The notes: generated from the letters alone by a model not told the origin. DNA of 64,000 nucleotides from Sulfuricurvum sp. (GCA_030694265.1 JAUXYP010000001.1:434001-498000); one strand, 5' to 3'; counted from the stretch's first letter, positions 46,194-55,588 are shown. Numbers and translations are program-made.

Positions 46194-47210
46194 TTACGGT
46201 TTACCACTATAGGGTTCAAATCCTGATTCTTTTGGACGCAGCAGCTCTACAGAATAAATAATTTGATGATCGATCAGAGGCATAGGGTATGAGCGTTCAT
46301 GCCCGGATAGACGTGATATAAGATAGTCGGCACCAACACTGGTCGTATAGTTGATCCAATCAAAGGAGAGATCATTGTTCATTAGGGCATTTGCCTCGTA
46401 GATAGAAGGTACTTGTTGGATAATAGAATTGGCAATAATCATATTTTTACGGTCTGGAAATTGTGTTAATATCAGTAGTTCTGGGTCATAATTGATTTGG
46501 CTTGATAGAATATTCTTTTCGTGAACACCTGTAAATGTCATCTGCGATAAGAGCATAGAGGTTTTAACAATGGGCAGGTGGGTAACAACGCTTTTTTTGC
46601 TAAATGTTGCAGGTTTTGCTAAATGTTTTACAATATTAGAGCCTTTTGTATCTACGCAATAGGTTGAGAAACTTTTGATATTTTTGTTAGACTCAGATGC
46701 TACGGACTGGGTAGTTTTACTTAAAACAGAACCTACAAGGGAATCGCCATAAAATATGGCTAAAGAGCTTGCCATATAGGGAACCAATGCTTTTATTTGC
46801 GCTTCATAATCGATAGAACCAAAGATAATATTGTCGCTTGAAGGGCCAATATCACGTTTATGCACCGTCGGAATGAATATCGGAATAGTGGTTGGTACAT
46901 GTATAAGATTTTGAGCCCCATTAAGGGTTAATGGGGCTAATATAGCAACATTTCCTTCATGTATGATTTTTTCAATTGTTATTGATATTGTTTCATATGA
47001 TTCGTTAGGCATGTCATACTTTACCAGCTCAAAAGAGTTTCCTGATGAGATTAAAGTTGCTAATGCGACGTTATAGCTTGATTGAGTGTATTTGCCAATA
47101 ATCAAAGGAGAGGAGAGCAGTGCAATTTTAATTTTAGGTGAAAAGCTGCTTTGTTCAACGCCAAATACAGTAATGATAAAAAATGACATTAGAAGAATGA
47201 AGAATTTCAT
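46194..47210 (-). CDS. Periplasmic-binding-protein-like (LppC/PBP activator-like) protein
   Basis: 338 residues with a signal peptide (about 1-17, ending FGVE) and an ABC-substrate-binding type I fold by its pattern (KIKIALLSSPLIIGKYTQSSYNVALATL, then AILAPLTLNGAQNL and FGSIDYEAQIKALVPYM). This resembles LppC-type penicillin-binding-protein activators and leucine-binding-like proteins. No cysteine follows the signal, so it is not a lipoprotein. No transporter genes are nearby. It overlaps the end of the UDG-like gene by four bases, so translation is coupled. Ligand unknown. Confidence 0.6.
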   Translation of the reverse strand: MKFFILLMSFFIITVFGVEQSSFSPKIKIALLSSPLIIGKYTQSSYNVALATLISSGNSFELVKYDMPNESYETISITIEKIIHEGNVAILAPLTLNGAQNLIHVPTTIPIFIPTVHKRDIGPSSDNIIFGSIDYEAQIKALVPYMASSLAIFYGDSLVGSVLSKTTQSVASESNKNIKSFSTYCVDTKGSNIVKHLAKPATFSKKSVVTHLPIVKTSMLLSQMTFTGVHEKNILSSQINYDPELLILTQFPDRKNMIIANSIIQQVPSIYEANALMNNDLSFDWINYTTSVGADYLISRLSGHERSYPMPLIDHQIIYSVELLRPKESGFEPYSGKP

Positions 47211-47869
47211 TTTAACGCACCTTTAATCGTTTGTAAATCGCGCATGGCTTCTTTTTTATAGGACGGATTACGAAGTAAAAAAGTAGGATGATATACGGGA
47301 ATTAAGAATGCATTTCCATAGGGAATCAACTGTCCACGCAAAGTATCAAAATCTTCAGCCCCATTACCTAGAATAGAATAAGCATCATGTCCAAGTGCTA
47401 CGATGATGGTGGGAGCAATCATCTCTATTTGTCGAGAAAGATAAGGATAGCAACTATTACACTCGCTACTGGAAGGTGTTTGAAATCCAAAAGGTTTGCA
47501 TTTTACGGCATGGGTCATATAAACCTCATCCACACAAAGCCCAAGAACTTTTTCGATCATATCTCGCAGCATAGCACCTGAACGTCCCGAATAATATGAA
47601 TTTGCTTCATCTTCAGCAGCAGAAACAAATGCATCAACAACCATGACAGAGGCATTAGTGCTACCATAGCCACTCATACTTTGACGTCGAGATTTGGAAA
47701 GATCACATAAATGACATTGAGTAATGGTTTGATTAAGTTGTGAAAGAGAAGAGGGTAGTATTGTTGCTACACTTGGAACATTAGGGCTAATAGGGTCAAC
47801 GTATTTATACCCTAAAGATTTTAATCGGTATAAATTTTCTAGCAAGGCTAAATTTTGATATGAGTCCAC
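47207..47869 (-). CDS. Uracil-DNA glycosylase-like (family 4/5) Fe-S protein
   Basis: 220 residues. CHLC near residues 53-56 and two later cysteines, in VKCKPFGF and SECNSC, match the 4Fe-4S cluster of the family 4/5 uracil-DNA glycosylases. The C-terminal HPTFLLR is the family's HPS-type motif. The first motif, usually GEAPG, reads VDAFV here, so the catalytic acidic residue is Asp or lost. It may be a weaker glycosylase or a related nucleic-acid enzyme. It starts with GTG, with no clear ribosome-binding site, and its stop overlaps the PBP-like gene by four bases. An inverted repeat lies just upstream at 47875-47900. Confidence 0.78.
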   Translation of the reverse strand: MDSYQNLALLENLYRLKSLGYKYVDPISPNVPSVATILPSSLSQLNQTITQCHLCDLSKSRRQSMSGYGSTNASVMVVDAFVSAAEDEANSYYSGRSGAMLRDMIEKVLGLCVDEVYMTHAVKCKPFGFQTPSSSECNSCYPYLSRQIEMIAPTIIVALGHDAYSILGNGAEDFDTLRGQLIPYGNAFLIPVYHPTFLLRNPSYKKEAMRDLQTIKGALK

Positions 47870-47874
47870 AAAAG

Positions 47875-47900
47875 TACTTTCACGTTATTAGATGAAAGTA
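47875..47900. repeat. Inverted repeat upstream of the UDG-like gene
   Basis: TACTTTCA (47875-47882) and TGAAAGTA (47893-47900) pair perfectly with a ten-base loop. It is between the small 28-residue frame and the UDG-like start. It could be an operator or a weak transcript end. Confidence 0.4.
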
Positions 47901-47916
47901 GTATAGTCAAAGTGAA

Positions 47917-48003
47917 CTAAAAAATCTTATTGGCTAAGCGTTGAAAACGGTATTCTGCATTTTCCAAAACATGACAATATGCAGTATAAGCGATTAAAAG
48001 CAT
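47917..48003 (-). CDS. Possible 28-residue protein
   Basis: An ATG at 48003 with GGAG seven bases upstream opens a frame of 28 residues ending at TAG: MLLIAYTAYCHV, then LENAEYRFQRLANKIF. No family is known. The mix of a hydrophobic start and a basic, aromatic second half looks more like a protein than random sequence, but with this length it may be chance. It lies between the EAL/HDOD gene and the UDG-like gene, in the same direction. Confidence 0.35.
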   Translation of the reverse strand: MLLIAYTAYCHVLENAEYRFQRLANKIF

Positions 48004-48050
48004 GGTAAGTCTCCACAGATAGGATAGATAATGCTTTTATACAGCAAATA

Positions 48051-49238
48051 TCATACCAACTGATTTTGACTCACTCCATATTGTTTTAGTAATAAAGCAG
48101 CAGTAATCGTATCACCAACCTCGAGTTTTAAAACTGCGGCATAAATCCTTCCGAGTAATCCGCTATTGCTGATAAGGGCATCTTTCACATCGTTAGATGG
48201 ATTAAGCCCTTGCATAGCATTTTCCAACGGAATTTTCATGAGTTTTTCTAACAAGGAAAACAAAGCAACCAATCTTGCTTCTTCGATTAACTTTGTTGTC
48301 GGACTTGGAGTGGTCAAATAGAGCAACTTTAGCATTGATGCAACACGTTCTTGCGCGTATACTGAGTATGTATTGGCAGCGTTTTTGGACATGGTTCCTG
48401 ATTTTGAATAAATGATGAGTAGGAGCCATTGGGTGAGTGCACTTTTACCCATACGTTCTATCATTTCTTTGATAGATGAGGCTGCATATAGGTATTTTGG
48501 ATGCGTTGAGGTTAAAAACTGTATGAGTTGTAGGGATAGAGCACTTTCACGTTGAAATAAATCATAAATGTCATCTATGGAAGCATCGCTTTGTAAGAGT
48601 GAGAATAAGGAGAGGAGATCCATGTATTTTGGATCAATGCGGTTATGGGTTATCAGATGAGATTTGGCAAAATAGAATCCTTGAAAATAGTGGAATCCAA
48701 ACTGAGTGTAGGCCTCTAGCATTTCTAAAAATTCAATTTTATAGGCAATGAGTGTCATTTTTCCATATGGATTAGGTAAATACAAAAACTCTTCATTGTC
48801 CGTTTGGGTAACATCAAATTTGGCAAATTCCATATAGGGAAAGATTGGACCAAAGTCTTGAAGATACTGTGGATGAAACGACGCATTGTCCAGTGCAAAT
48901 CGGTATCCAAGAGAGTGGTAGTAACGAATAGCTTCATGTATTTGTGCTGTATGCCGTATGGATGAAGAGAGCTCGAAAATGATTTTTTCTTTGGGAAGCG
49001 TTCGGATAATATCGGTCAGGAGCAATGGTCCATCGGTATTAACGAATGCGAGGGTATCTCCAAAACTTGATGCTGTACCGATTTGATTTAGCAAGTTTAC
49101 TAAGACGGAACTTGTGGCATGACGCGGGTCATCAAAACTGCATTTCCCCTCGTGATCGCGATAAAAAAATTCATATCCTAAAATATTTTCTTGTCGACTC
49201 ATTATTGGCTGACGAGCAAGATTGAGACGATGCGGCAT
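48051..49238 (-). CDS. EAL-HDOD protein with degenerate EAL site
   Basis: 395 residues. The N-terminal half (about 1-200) is an EAL-like barrel in which EAL reads EFF (GYEFFYR) and the DDFG-type pair reads DNAS, so phosphodiesterase activity is not expected. The C-terminal half (about 200-395) is an HDOD domain, a helical relative of HD phosphohydrolases without the metal-binding HD pair (SLFSLLQSDASIDDIYDLFQRE, KEMIERMGKSALTQWL). The YuxH family has this layout and is thought to be a signalling scaffold. It is transcribed with a separate minus-strand promoter that I cannot locate with confidence. Confidence 0.85.
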   Translation of the reverse strand: MPHRLNLARQPIMSRQENILGYEFFYRDHEGKCSFDDPRHATSSVLVNLLNQIGTASSFGDTLAFVNTDGPLLLTDIIRTLPKEKIIFELSSSIRHTAQIHEAIRYYHSLGYRFALDNASFHPQYLQDFGPIFPYMEFAKFDVTQTDNEEFLYLPNPYGKMTLIAYKIEFLEMLEAYTQFGFHYFQGFYFAKSHLITHNRIDPKYMDLLSLFSLLQSDASIDDIYDLFQRESALSLQLIQFLTSTHPKYLYAASSIKEMIERMGKSALTQWLLLIIYSKSGTMSKNAANTYSVYAQERVASMLKLLYLTTPSPTTKLIEEARLVALFSLLEKLMKIPLENAMQGLNPSNDVKDALISNSGLLGRIYAAVLKLEVGDTITAALLLKQYGVSQNQLV

Positions 49239-49308
49239 TACTGTAACTTTTTTGTAATATTTGTTTTATGTATGAAGTGTACCGTATTTTTGTTATTATT
49301 ACAAAAAG

Positions 49309-49314
49309 TATAAT
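49309..49314 (+). promoter_or_regulatory. -10 box close to the pepN start
   Basis: A perfect TATAAT whose expected start point, near 49320, is only about five bases before the ATG at 49326. It would also place AAGG at 49315-49318 largely outside the transcript. Confidence 0.4.
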
Positions 49315-49325
49315 AAGGTTTTTGA

Positions 49326-51926
49326 ATGAGTACTCCCCAAACAATCTATTTTAGTGATTATCGTCCTAGCGATTATGGTATTACAACTTGTCAGCTGGAA
49401 TTTATTATCGAAAATAGCTCTACGCGTGTTGACAATGTGATGGAAGTTAAACGTCAAAATTCGCAAGCCAAAGCAATACGACTCAATGGGGAAATGCAGG
49501 ATCTGGAGCTGTTATGGGTGAATGATACGCTGTACGATGAGAGTATGTACACTCTCGAATCCGATGCGCTGACTATCCCGCTAGATATGGATGAAGCGCG
49601 TATTCGAATAATCACGCGTATCTATCCGGATGAAAATACGGCGTTAGAGGGTCTGTATCGTTCAGGGGGTATTTGGTGTACGCAAAACGAGCCGGAGGGG
49701 TTTCGGCGTATTACTTATTTCCTAGACCGTCCGGATGTGATGACGCGCTTTACAACGAAAATTATCGCCTCCGCGAAAGATTGTCCCGTAATACTGAGCA
49801 ATGGAAATTTAGCGGGTACAGCAACATTAGAGAATGGCAAACACGTTGCCATATGGGAAGATCCGATTCCAAAGCCTGCATATCTGTTTGCATTGGTTGC
49901 TGGAGACCTTGGGAGTATTCACGATACGTTTATAACGATGAGCGGTAAAAAAGTTGCTTTGGCGATTTACTGTGACAAAGGGAATGAAGCCAAGTGCCAC
50001 CATGCGATGCGCAGCTTAAAAAAATCAATGACGTGGGATGAAGAGGTTTATGGCCGCGAGTATGACTTGGATATCTATAACATCGTTGCGGTTGACAGCT
50101 TCAACATGGGGGCGATGGAGAATAAGGGATTGAACATCTTTAATTCCCATTACGTATTAGCGGATGAAGAGTGTGCTACGGACATGGATTTTATGGGAAT
50201 AGAGAGTGTCATCGCGCATGAGTATTTTCACAACTGGACAGGAAATCGTATCACATGCCGAAACTGGTTTGAACTCACCCTCAAAGAGGGGTTGACAGTA
50301 TTTAGAGATCAATCTTTCAGTGCGGATATGAACTCTGAGTTGATACAGCGTCTGGATGATGTACGATCCCTTAGAGAGCGTCAGTATGTTGAAGATGCCG
50401 GTCCCACAGCACATCCAATCAAACCTGCCTCGTACATTGAGATCAATAATTTTTATACGGCTACAGTTTATGAAAAGGGTGCTGAAGTTATACGGATGCT
50501 TCATACGCTTTTAGGCGCAGAGGGATTCCGCCGCGCAACGGATCGTTATTTTGAAAACTTTGATGGACAAGCCGTTGGAACCGAAGAATTTTTATGGGCA
50601 ATGCAGCAAGAGAGTTCAATCGATTTGACACAATTTAAACGGTGGTATTCACAAGAGCGTACACCGATACTCTCTATTAAAAGCCATTACGATCAGAAAG
50701 CACAGACGTTAACGCTTAATATCACACAGCATATTCCCAATAATACGCATAATAAAGAGCAGCTCCCTTATGCTATGCCGTTTGGACTTGGGCTGTTGGA
50801 TTCGAAGGGTCATGAATTCGTACTCAAAAGTGCCAATACAACAATATTGCGTGATGGAATAGTGTGGATTGATGCTGAGGTGAATGAGTTGGTGTTTGAA
50901 AATATCAGTGAAGTACCGAAGCTTTCTTTGAATCGTAACTTTAGTGCTCCGGTACGTATTGAGTGCAGTGAGCTTGATTACTCTTTCTTGATGGCGCATG
51001 ATACCGATGGCTTTGTCCGCTATGAAGCAGCGCAACAGTTTGCTATTGCAACATTGCAATCAATGATGGAGGGACATGAACCAAGTGGTGCGTATCTGAG
51101 TGCATATGGGAAAATTCTCGAAGATAACACCATTGATACAATGTATAAAGCGCAAATATTGGAATTGCCGACCATCTCAATGATGATGCAGTTCCAAGAG
51201 ATCATCGATGCAGATTCTATCCATAAGGCACTTGAAAAGTTAAAACAAACTATTGCACGTCGTTTTGTTAACAGCATTGAAAAAGAGGTGTATGAACTGT
51301 ATGAGCCAACCAACAGTTCAATCGATGCTTTAAGTATGGGCAAGAGGGCGTTGAAAAATAGGTTATTGTCTTTGTGGATGAGTTTGGGTGATGAGGTGTG
51401 TGCATCGTTATGCAAACGCTACTATGATGAGTCGACCAGCATGACCGATCGTCTTGCTATGCTTGAACAACTGGAAAACTATGCACCTCATCTTGCAATG
51501 GAGGCCTTTGCCAATTTTTATGATCGCCATAGTAATAATACGTTGGTGATGAATAAATACTTCACGCTTTTGGCTTCTTCTCGTCGTGAGGGAATCTTGG
51601 ATCGGGTTATTGCATTGCAAGAAGACAAAGCGTTTGATATAAAAGTCCCTAATCTGGTACGTGCACTTATTGGATCATTTGCTCGTAATCTTTTGGCATT
51701 TCATGATATCAGTGGCAGCGGGTACGATTTTGTTGCGGATAAAATCATTGAGGTGGATGGATTTAATCCGCAAATTGCCTCGGGACTTGCTGGTGCATTT
51801 AAAAGTTATGAAAAACTTTCCCCTATCCAAAAAGGGAAAATGGGGAGTGCATTGGAGCGGATTAAAAATCATCCAAATCTTTCCAATAACGTCAATGAGA
51901 TTGTGAGTAAAGTTTTAAACTTTTGA
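49326..51926 (+). CDS. pepN: Aminopeptidase N (M1 family)
   Basis: 866 residues, the usual length of the alanyl aminopeptidase N. The substrate-binding GAMENKG and the zinc motif HEYFHNW (HExxH), with a distant glutamate in LKEGLTVFRDQ, are all present, as are the N-terminal beta-barrel and the C-terminal helical domain. It removes N-terminal residues from cytosolic peptides. Its upstream -10 box lies very near the start codon. It stands alone, followed after 64 bases by sqr. Confidence 0.97.
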   Translation: MSTPQTIYFSDYRPSDYGITTCQLEFIIENSSTRVDNVMEVKRQNSQAKAIRLNGEMQDLELLWVNDTLYDESMYTLESDALTIPLDMDEARIRIITRIYPDENTALEGLYRSGGIWCTQNEPEGFRRITYFLDRPDVMTRFTTKIIASAKDCPVILSNGNLAGTATLENGKHVAIWEDPIPKPAYLFALVAGDLGSIHDTFITMSGKKVALAIYCDKGNEAKCHHAMRSLKKSMTWDEEVYGREYDLDIYNIVAVDSFNMGAMENKGLNIFNSHYVLADEECATDMDFMGIESVIAHEYFHNWTGNRITCRNWFELTLKEGLTVFRDQSFSADMNSELIQRLDDVRSLRERQYVEDAGPTAHPIKPASYIEINNFYTATVYEKGAEVIRMLHTLLGAEGFRRATDRYFENFDGQAVGTEEFLWAMQQESSIDLTQFKRWYSQERTPILSIKSHYDQKAQTLTLNITQHIPNNTHNKEQLPYAMPFGLGLLDSKGHEFVLKSANTTILRDGIVWIDAEVNELVFENISEVPKLSLNRNFSAPVRIECSELDYSFLMAHDTDGFVRYEAAQQFAIATLQSMMEGHEPSGAYLSAYGKILEDNTIDTMYKAQILELPTISMMMQFQEIIDADSIHKALEKLKQTIARRFVNSIEKEVYELYEPTNSSIDALSMGKRALKNRLLSLWMSLGDEVCASLCKRYYDESTSMTDRLAMLEQLENYAPHLAMEAFANFYDRHSNNTLVMNKYFTLLASSRREGILDRVIALQEDKAFDIKVPNLVRALIGSFARNLLAFHDISGSGYDFVADKIIEVDGFNPQIASGLAGAFKSYEKLSPIQKGKMGSALERIKNHPNLSNNVNEIVSKVLNF

Positions 51927-51948
51927 TATTTTTTTGATACGATTGGGC

Positions 51949-51954
51949 TATAAT
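51949..51954 (+). promoter_or_regulatory. -10 box of sqr
   Basis: A perfect TATAAT 42 bases before the ATG at 51991. A GGGAG ribosome-binding site follows. No clear -35 box at the correct distance. Confidence 0.6.
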
Positions 51955-51990
51955 CAATGTCAGATAATTACTTTTTTACAGGGAGACACT

Positions 51991-53460
51991 ATGGCAAGAT
52001 TAGTAGTTTTAGGCGGCGGAGTCGCTGGACATACGGCAGCTACGTTTGCAGCTGATTGGCTGGGAAGTGAACATGAAGTAGTTGTGGTTACTCCAAATGC
52101 AAAATGGAATTGGATTCCTTCTAATATTTGGGTTGGCGTTGGTCAAATGTCTAAAGAAGAGGTCACTTTTGATCTTGATCCTGTTTATAAAAAAGCAGGT
52201 ATTACCTATAAGCAAGCTAAAGCCGTAAGTCTCAATCCTGAGGGAAACGGTTCGAGCGATAAGCCTTTTGTTACGATCGAGTACACAGGGCAGGGGAAAG
52301 CGGGAAAAAGCGAAGAAGTAACTTATGATTACCTCATCAATGCAACAGGACCAAAACTGAATTTTGGTGCAACTCCGGGATTGGGTGAAGGTTCGCAGCT
52401 GGGTGAACATACCGTTTCCGTTTGTACAGCTGATCATGCCCAACATGCAGCAGATGAACTGACAAAAGTTCTGGATAAGATGCGCAACGGCGAGCGCCAA
52501 AAAATCCTCATTGGTACCGGTCACGGTATGTGTACGTGTCAGGGTGCGGCATTTGAGTATATTTTCAACGTTGAACATGAAATCCGAAAAGCGGGTCTCC
52601 GTGATATGGCAGATATCCAATGGATTTCCAATGAGGCTTTCATGGGCGACTTCGGAATGGGCGGATTGCACATGAAAGTGGGCGGCTATGTTGTCAGTTC
52701 ACGTATTTTTACCGAGTCCTTGTTTGCAGAGCGCGGTGTTAATTATATTACCGGGGCACACGTAAATAAAGTAGAAAAAGGGAAAGTATCTTATGAGCTT
52801 CTTGATGGCACTATGGGCGAAGAAACATTTGATTTTTCAATGTTGATTCCACCGTTTGCAGGGGTTGGTTTGAAGGCTTATAATAAAGCAGGTGAAGATA
52901 TTACGGATACGGTATTCGCACCAAACGGGTTTATGAAAGTGGATGCCGATTATACGCCAAAACCATATGAGCAGTGGAAAGCGTCTGACTGGCCTCTTAC
53001 TTACCAAAATCCAACGTATAAAAATGTTTTTGCGGCTGGCATTGCGTTTGCTCCGCCACACCTTATTTCGAAACCTGCTAAATCACCTAATGGAACGGTT
53101 ATCAATCCGACTCCTCCACGAACAGGAATGCCAAGTGGAATTATAGGTAAAGCGGTCGCTCGCAGCGTATGCGATTTGATTAAAAACGGTGAAGGCGCTC
53201 ATTTGCATGAAGCGTCTATGGCCCACATGGGTGCGGCATGTGTTGCATCGGCTGGTAAGGGTTGGTTAGATGGTACGGCTGCTGCGATGACCGTTTATCC
53301 GGTTGTTCAAGATTTTGAGAAATATCCTGGGACAGGTCGTGATACGGATTATACATTTGGTGAAATTGGCTTGGCCGGTCATTGGATTAAGCATATTCTT
53401 CACTATTTGTTTATCTACAAAGCGAAACTAAAACCGTTTTGGAAAATTATTCCAGAGTAA
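51991..53460 (+). CDS. sqr: Sulfide:quinone oxidoreductase (Sqr-type flavoprotein)
   Basis: 489 residues from the ATG at 51991, which has GGGAG upstream and starts with the FAD motif G8-G-G10-V-A-G13; the frame extends upstream, without a useful start. It oxidises sulfide to zero-valent sulfur and reduces the quinone pool. Redox cysteines occur in VCTADHAQ, in GMCTCQGAA and near the C-terminus in GAACVASAGKG, in keeping with the two-to-three-cysteine chemistry of the family. A GMPSGIIGKAVA segment and the HWIKHILHYLFIYKAKLKP end, an amphipathic helix, would attach it to the membrane. I do not assign an Sqr type. A 55-residue gene follows. Confidence 0.9.
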   Translation: MARLVVLGGGVAGHTAATFAADWLGSEHEVVVVTPNAKWNWIPSNIWVGVGQMSKEEVTFDLDPVYKKAGITYKQAKAVSLNPEGNGSSDKPFVTIEYTGQGKAGKSEEVTYDYLINATGPKLNFGATPGLGEGSQLGEHTVSVCTADHAQHAADELTKVLDKMRNGERQKILIGTGHGMCTCQGAAFEYIFNVEHEIRKAGLRDMADIQWISNEAFMGDFGMGGLHMKVGGYVVSSRIFTESLFAERGVNYITGAHVNKVEKGKVSYELLDGTMGEETFDFSMLIPPFAGVGLKAYNKAGEDITDTVFAPNGFMKVDADYTPKPYEQWKASDWPLTYQNPTYKNVFAAGIAFAPPHLISKPAKSPNGTVINPTPPRTGMPSGIIGKAVARSVCDLIKNGEGAHLHEASMAHMGAACVASAGKGWLDGTAAAMTVYPVVQDFEKYPGTGRDTDYTFGEIGLAGHWIKHILHYLFIYKAKLKPFWKIIPE

Positions 53461-53494
53461 ATATTTCTAATAACACAACAAAGAAGGAAAAAAA

Positions 53495-53662
53495 ATGGCA
53501 ACAAAACCTGAAGAATTTAATTTTTCGAAACATGACCAATTTAATAACTCTATGATCCCAGGAAAGTTTGCACGAGCGCTTCGTACATGCAAGATATGGC
53601 AGTTTATTCGGTTCATAGTTCTTAATATTAAGATGCTTATCGTCGTAAGTAAGAGTCATTAA
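53495..53662 (+). CDS. 55-residue protein downstream of sqr
   Basis: ATG at 53495 with GAAGGAA seven bases upstream, 34 bases after the sqr stop, ending at TAA 53660-53662. The first part (KPEEFNFSKHDQFNNS) is polar, and the last 22 residues (FIRFIVLNIKMLIVVSKSH) could form a short membrane or amphipathic helix. It is too short for most gene finders. Its position suggests it is made with Sqr, perhaps to attach it to the membrane or other proteins, but no family is known to me. Confidence 0.6.
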   Translation: MATKPEEFNFSKHDQFNNSMIPGKFARALRTCKIWQFIRFIVLNIKMLIVVSKSH

Positions 53663-53671
53663 GCAACACGT

Positions 53672-55588
53672 ATGAATGTTTCCATATTTTCGGCATTGCA
53701 GTTAGCCAAAGCAGAGTTAGTGGCGGCAAAAGAAGAGATTCTGAGCGAATGGGTTCATGAGAGAGTGTGTGCGGATATTTTACTTCGTCATGACATTGAT
53801 ATGGAGCTTTTCTACGGCTACTATGCCAGTAATGTTTTTGATTATTTTATCGGTGTTGTCTCAGGTGAAGTGGAATTGGGTAAATGCCCGGTTATGGGAG
53901 AACTTATTGAGTATTTAAAGAATAAAGAGATTCGTGCAGAGGAACTTTTTATTTTGTGTTCCCATTTAAAGCACAGTGTTATCAATGCGACGTACACGTA
54001 TAATATACATTCAAAAGCACTTTTTGAAGCAATCAGTTACCTGTTTGATCGAAATTTTGCGGGAGTATTAGAACTCTACACCGATACGATTTATCAAAAA
54101 GAGCAAGAGGCGATAGAAGCGGGAAAAGCAAAAGAATATTTTCTTTCCAATATGTCACATGAAATACGGACGCCACTCAATGCAATTTTGGGATTTGTAT
54201 CGTTGCTTAAGGAAGAAAACTTAGGCGCTCTTCATCAAAAATATTTAGATATTATCGCCCAAAGCGGTGAAAACCTCCTTCATATTATCAATGATATACT
54301 CGATTTTAGTAAACTAAGAAGCGGTGAATTTGCGATTGATCCACAGGTATTTAATATTCATGAGCATATAACTAATACTGTTGAGCTTTTTATACCCAGT
54401 GCAAATTTGAAATCAATTTCTATCAATTACACAATAAACGAAGCAATTCCGCACTGTATTTTTGCCGATTCTTTTCGTATTGAACAAATACTTGGTAATC
54501 TTTTGAGTAATGCCATTAAGTTTAGCCAGCCTAAACGTACAATTGACGTATGTGTAGACGTTGTTGATTCTCTCCTTACGATAAGCGTCCGTGATTTTGG
54601 GTCTGGGATTGCGCCTGAAGATCAAGAGCGTATTTTTAACCCTTTTTATCAGGCTCAAGAGGGGACAAAACAGGGGATTGGCGGCAGCGGACTTGGACTT
54701 TCCATATGTAAGCAATTGGCGACTCAGATGGGTGGTGAAATTACTCTTAAATCAAACCTTGGATGGGGAAGCTTATTTGTTGTTTCTCTTCCCGTTGAAA
54801 TATCGTTGGAAGAGTTATGTGAACCGAAAATAAGCGAAAAATGCCCGAATTGTTTTGAGGGAAAAATACTGGTAGCAGAAGATAATGAACCTAATAAAGA
54901 GCTTATTAGGATGGTTTTAGAACGTCACGGACTTTCTGTTACGATTGTGTCTAATGGACAAGAAGCATGTGATGCTGCAATGAAAAATAGCTATGACCTT
55001 ATTTTAATGGATGAGCAAATGCCAATCATGAATGGGGATGAAGCAACGATAAAAATTTTGGCATTTGAAAAAGAACATAATGTATCCCATACCCCAATTG
55101 TAGCATTGACAGCAAATGTATTAAAAGGTTCAAGACAACGGGCATTTAATCATGGTTACGATGAATTTATTGGAAAACCTATTGTGCTAAAAGAGCTTGT
55201 AGAGGTTTTTGAACGCTATCTTATCAAGAGAGAGTCCATTGAGGATAGAGAAGAAAAAGAATTCGTTGATACGGTAGAAATCCAGCGGTTAAAACAAGCT
55301 TTGATGCTGAATGGTGATCAAGTACGTCAATTACTAGACCTTTTTCATTCAAAAATGGAACAAACACTTCCCAATCTGATGGAAGCAATAACCTCTGTTG
55401 ATTATGAACGTGTAGCAAAAATAGCGCATTCGATCAAGGGATCGAGTGCAAATTTTCGCTATGAAAAGTTTTCGCAACAAGCAGCCCAGATAGAAATAGC
55501 AGCAAGAGAAGAACAGATTGAATTTGATTTTAAAGAAGCCTATATTAAATTTGAACAGGCATATCGAGAACTTTATTCTTCGAGATAG
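53672..55588 (+). CDS. Cytosolic hybrid sensor kinase with receiver and Hpt domains
   Basis: 638 residues with no membrane segment. An N-terminal helical sensor region (about 1-145) resembles RsbRD-like or globin-like bundles but is not recognised with certainty. The kinase core follows: HisKA with H163 (SHEIRTPLN), an ATPase domain with N-, G1- and G2-type boxes (NLLSNAIKF, DFGSGI, GGSGLGLSI). A receiver domain is at about 395-515 with phosphoacceptor D447, then an Hpt domain with H586 (AHSIKGSSANFR). This gives a complete His-Asp-His phosphorelay within one chain; the next step is likely the convergent response regulator. Ribosome-binding site weak. Confidence 0.92.
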   Translation: MNVSIFSALQLAKAELVAAKEEILSEWVHERVCADILLRHDIDMELFYGYYASNVFDYFIGVVSGEVELGKCPVMGELIEYLKNKEIRAEELFILCSHLKHSVINATYTYNIHSKALFEAISYLFDRNFAGVLELYTDTIYQKEQEAIEAGKAKEYFLSNMSHEIRTPLNAILGFVSLLKEENLGALHQKYLDIIAQSGENLLHIINDILDFSKLRSGEFAIDPQVFNIHEHITNTVELFIPSANLKSISINYTINEAIPHCIFADSFRIEQILGNLLSNAIKFSQPKRTIDVCVDVVDSLLTISVRDFGSGIAPEDQERIFNPFYQAQEGTKQGIGGSGLGLSICKQLATQMGGEITLKSNLGWGSLFVVSLPVEISLEELCEPKISEKCPNCFEGKILVAEDNEPNKELIRMVLERHGLSVTIVSNGQEACDAAMKNSYDLILMDEQMPIMNGDEATIKILAFEKEHNVSHTPIVALTANVLKGSRQRAFNHGYDEFIGKPIVLKELVEVFERYLIKRESIEDREEKEFVDTVEIQRLKQALMLNGDQVRQLLDLFHSKMEQTLPNLMEAITSVDYERVAKIAHSIKGSSANFRYEKFSQQAAQIEIAAREEQIEFDFKEAYIKFEQAYRELYSSR

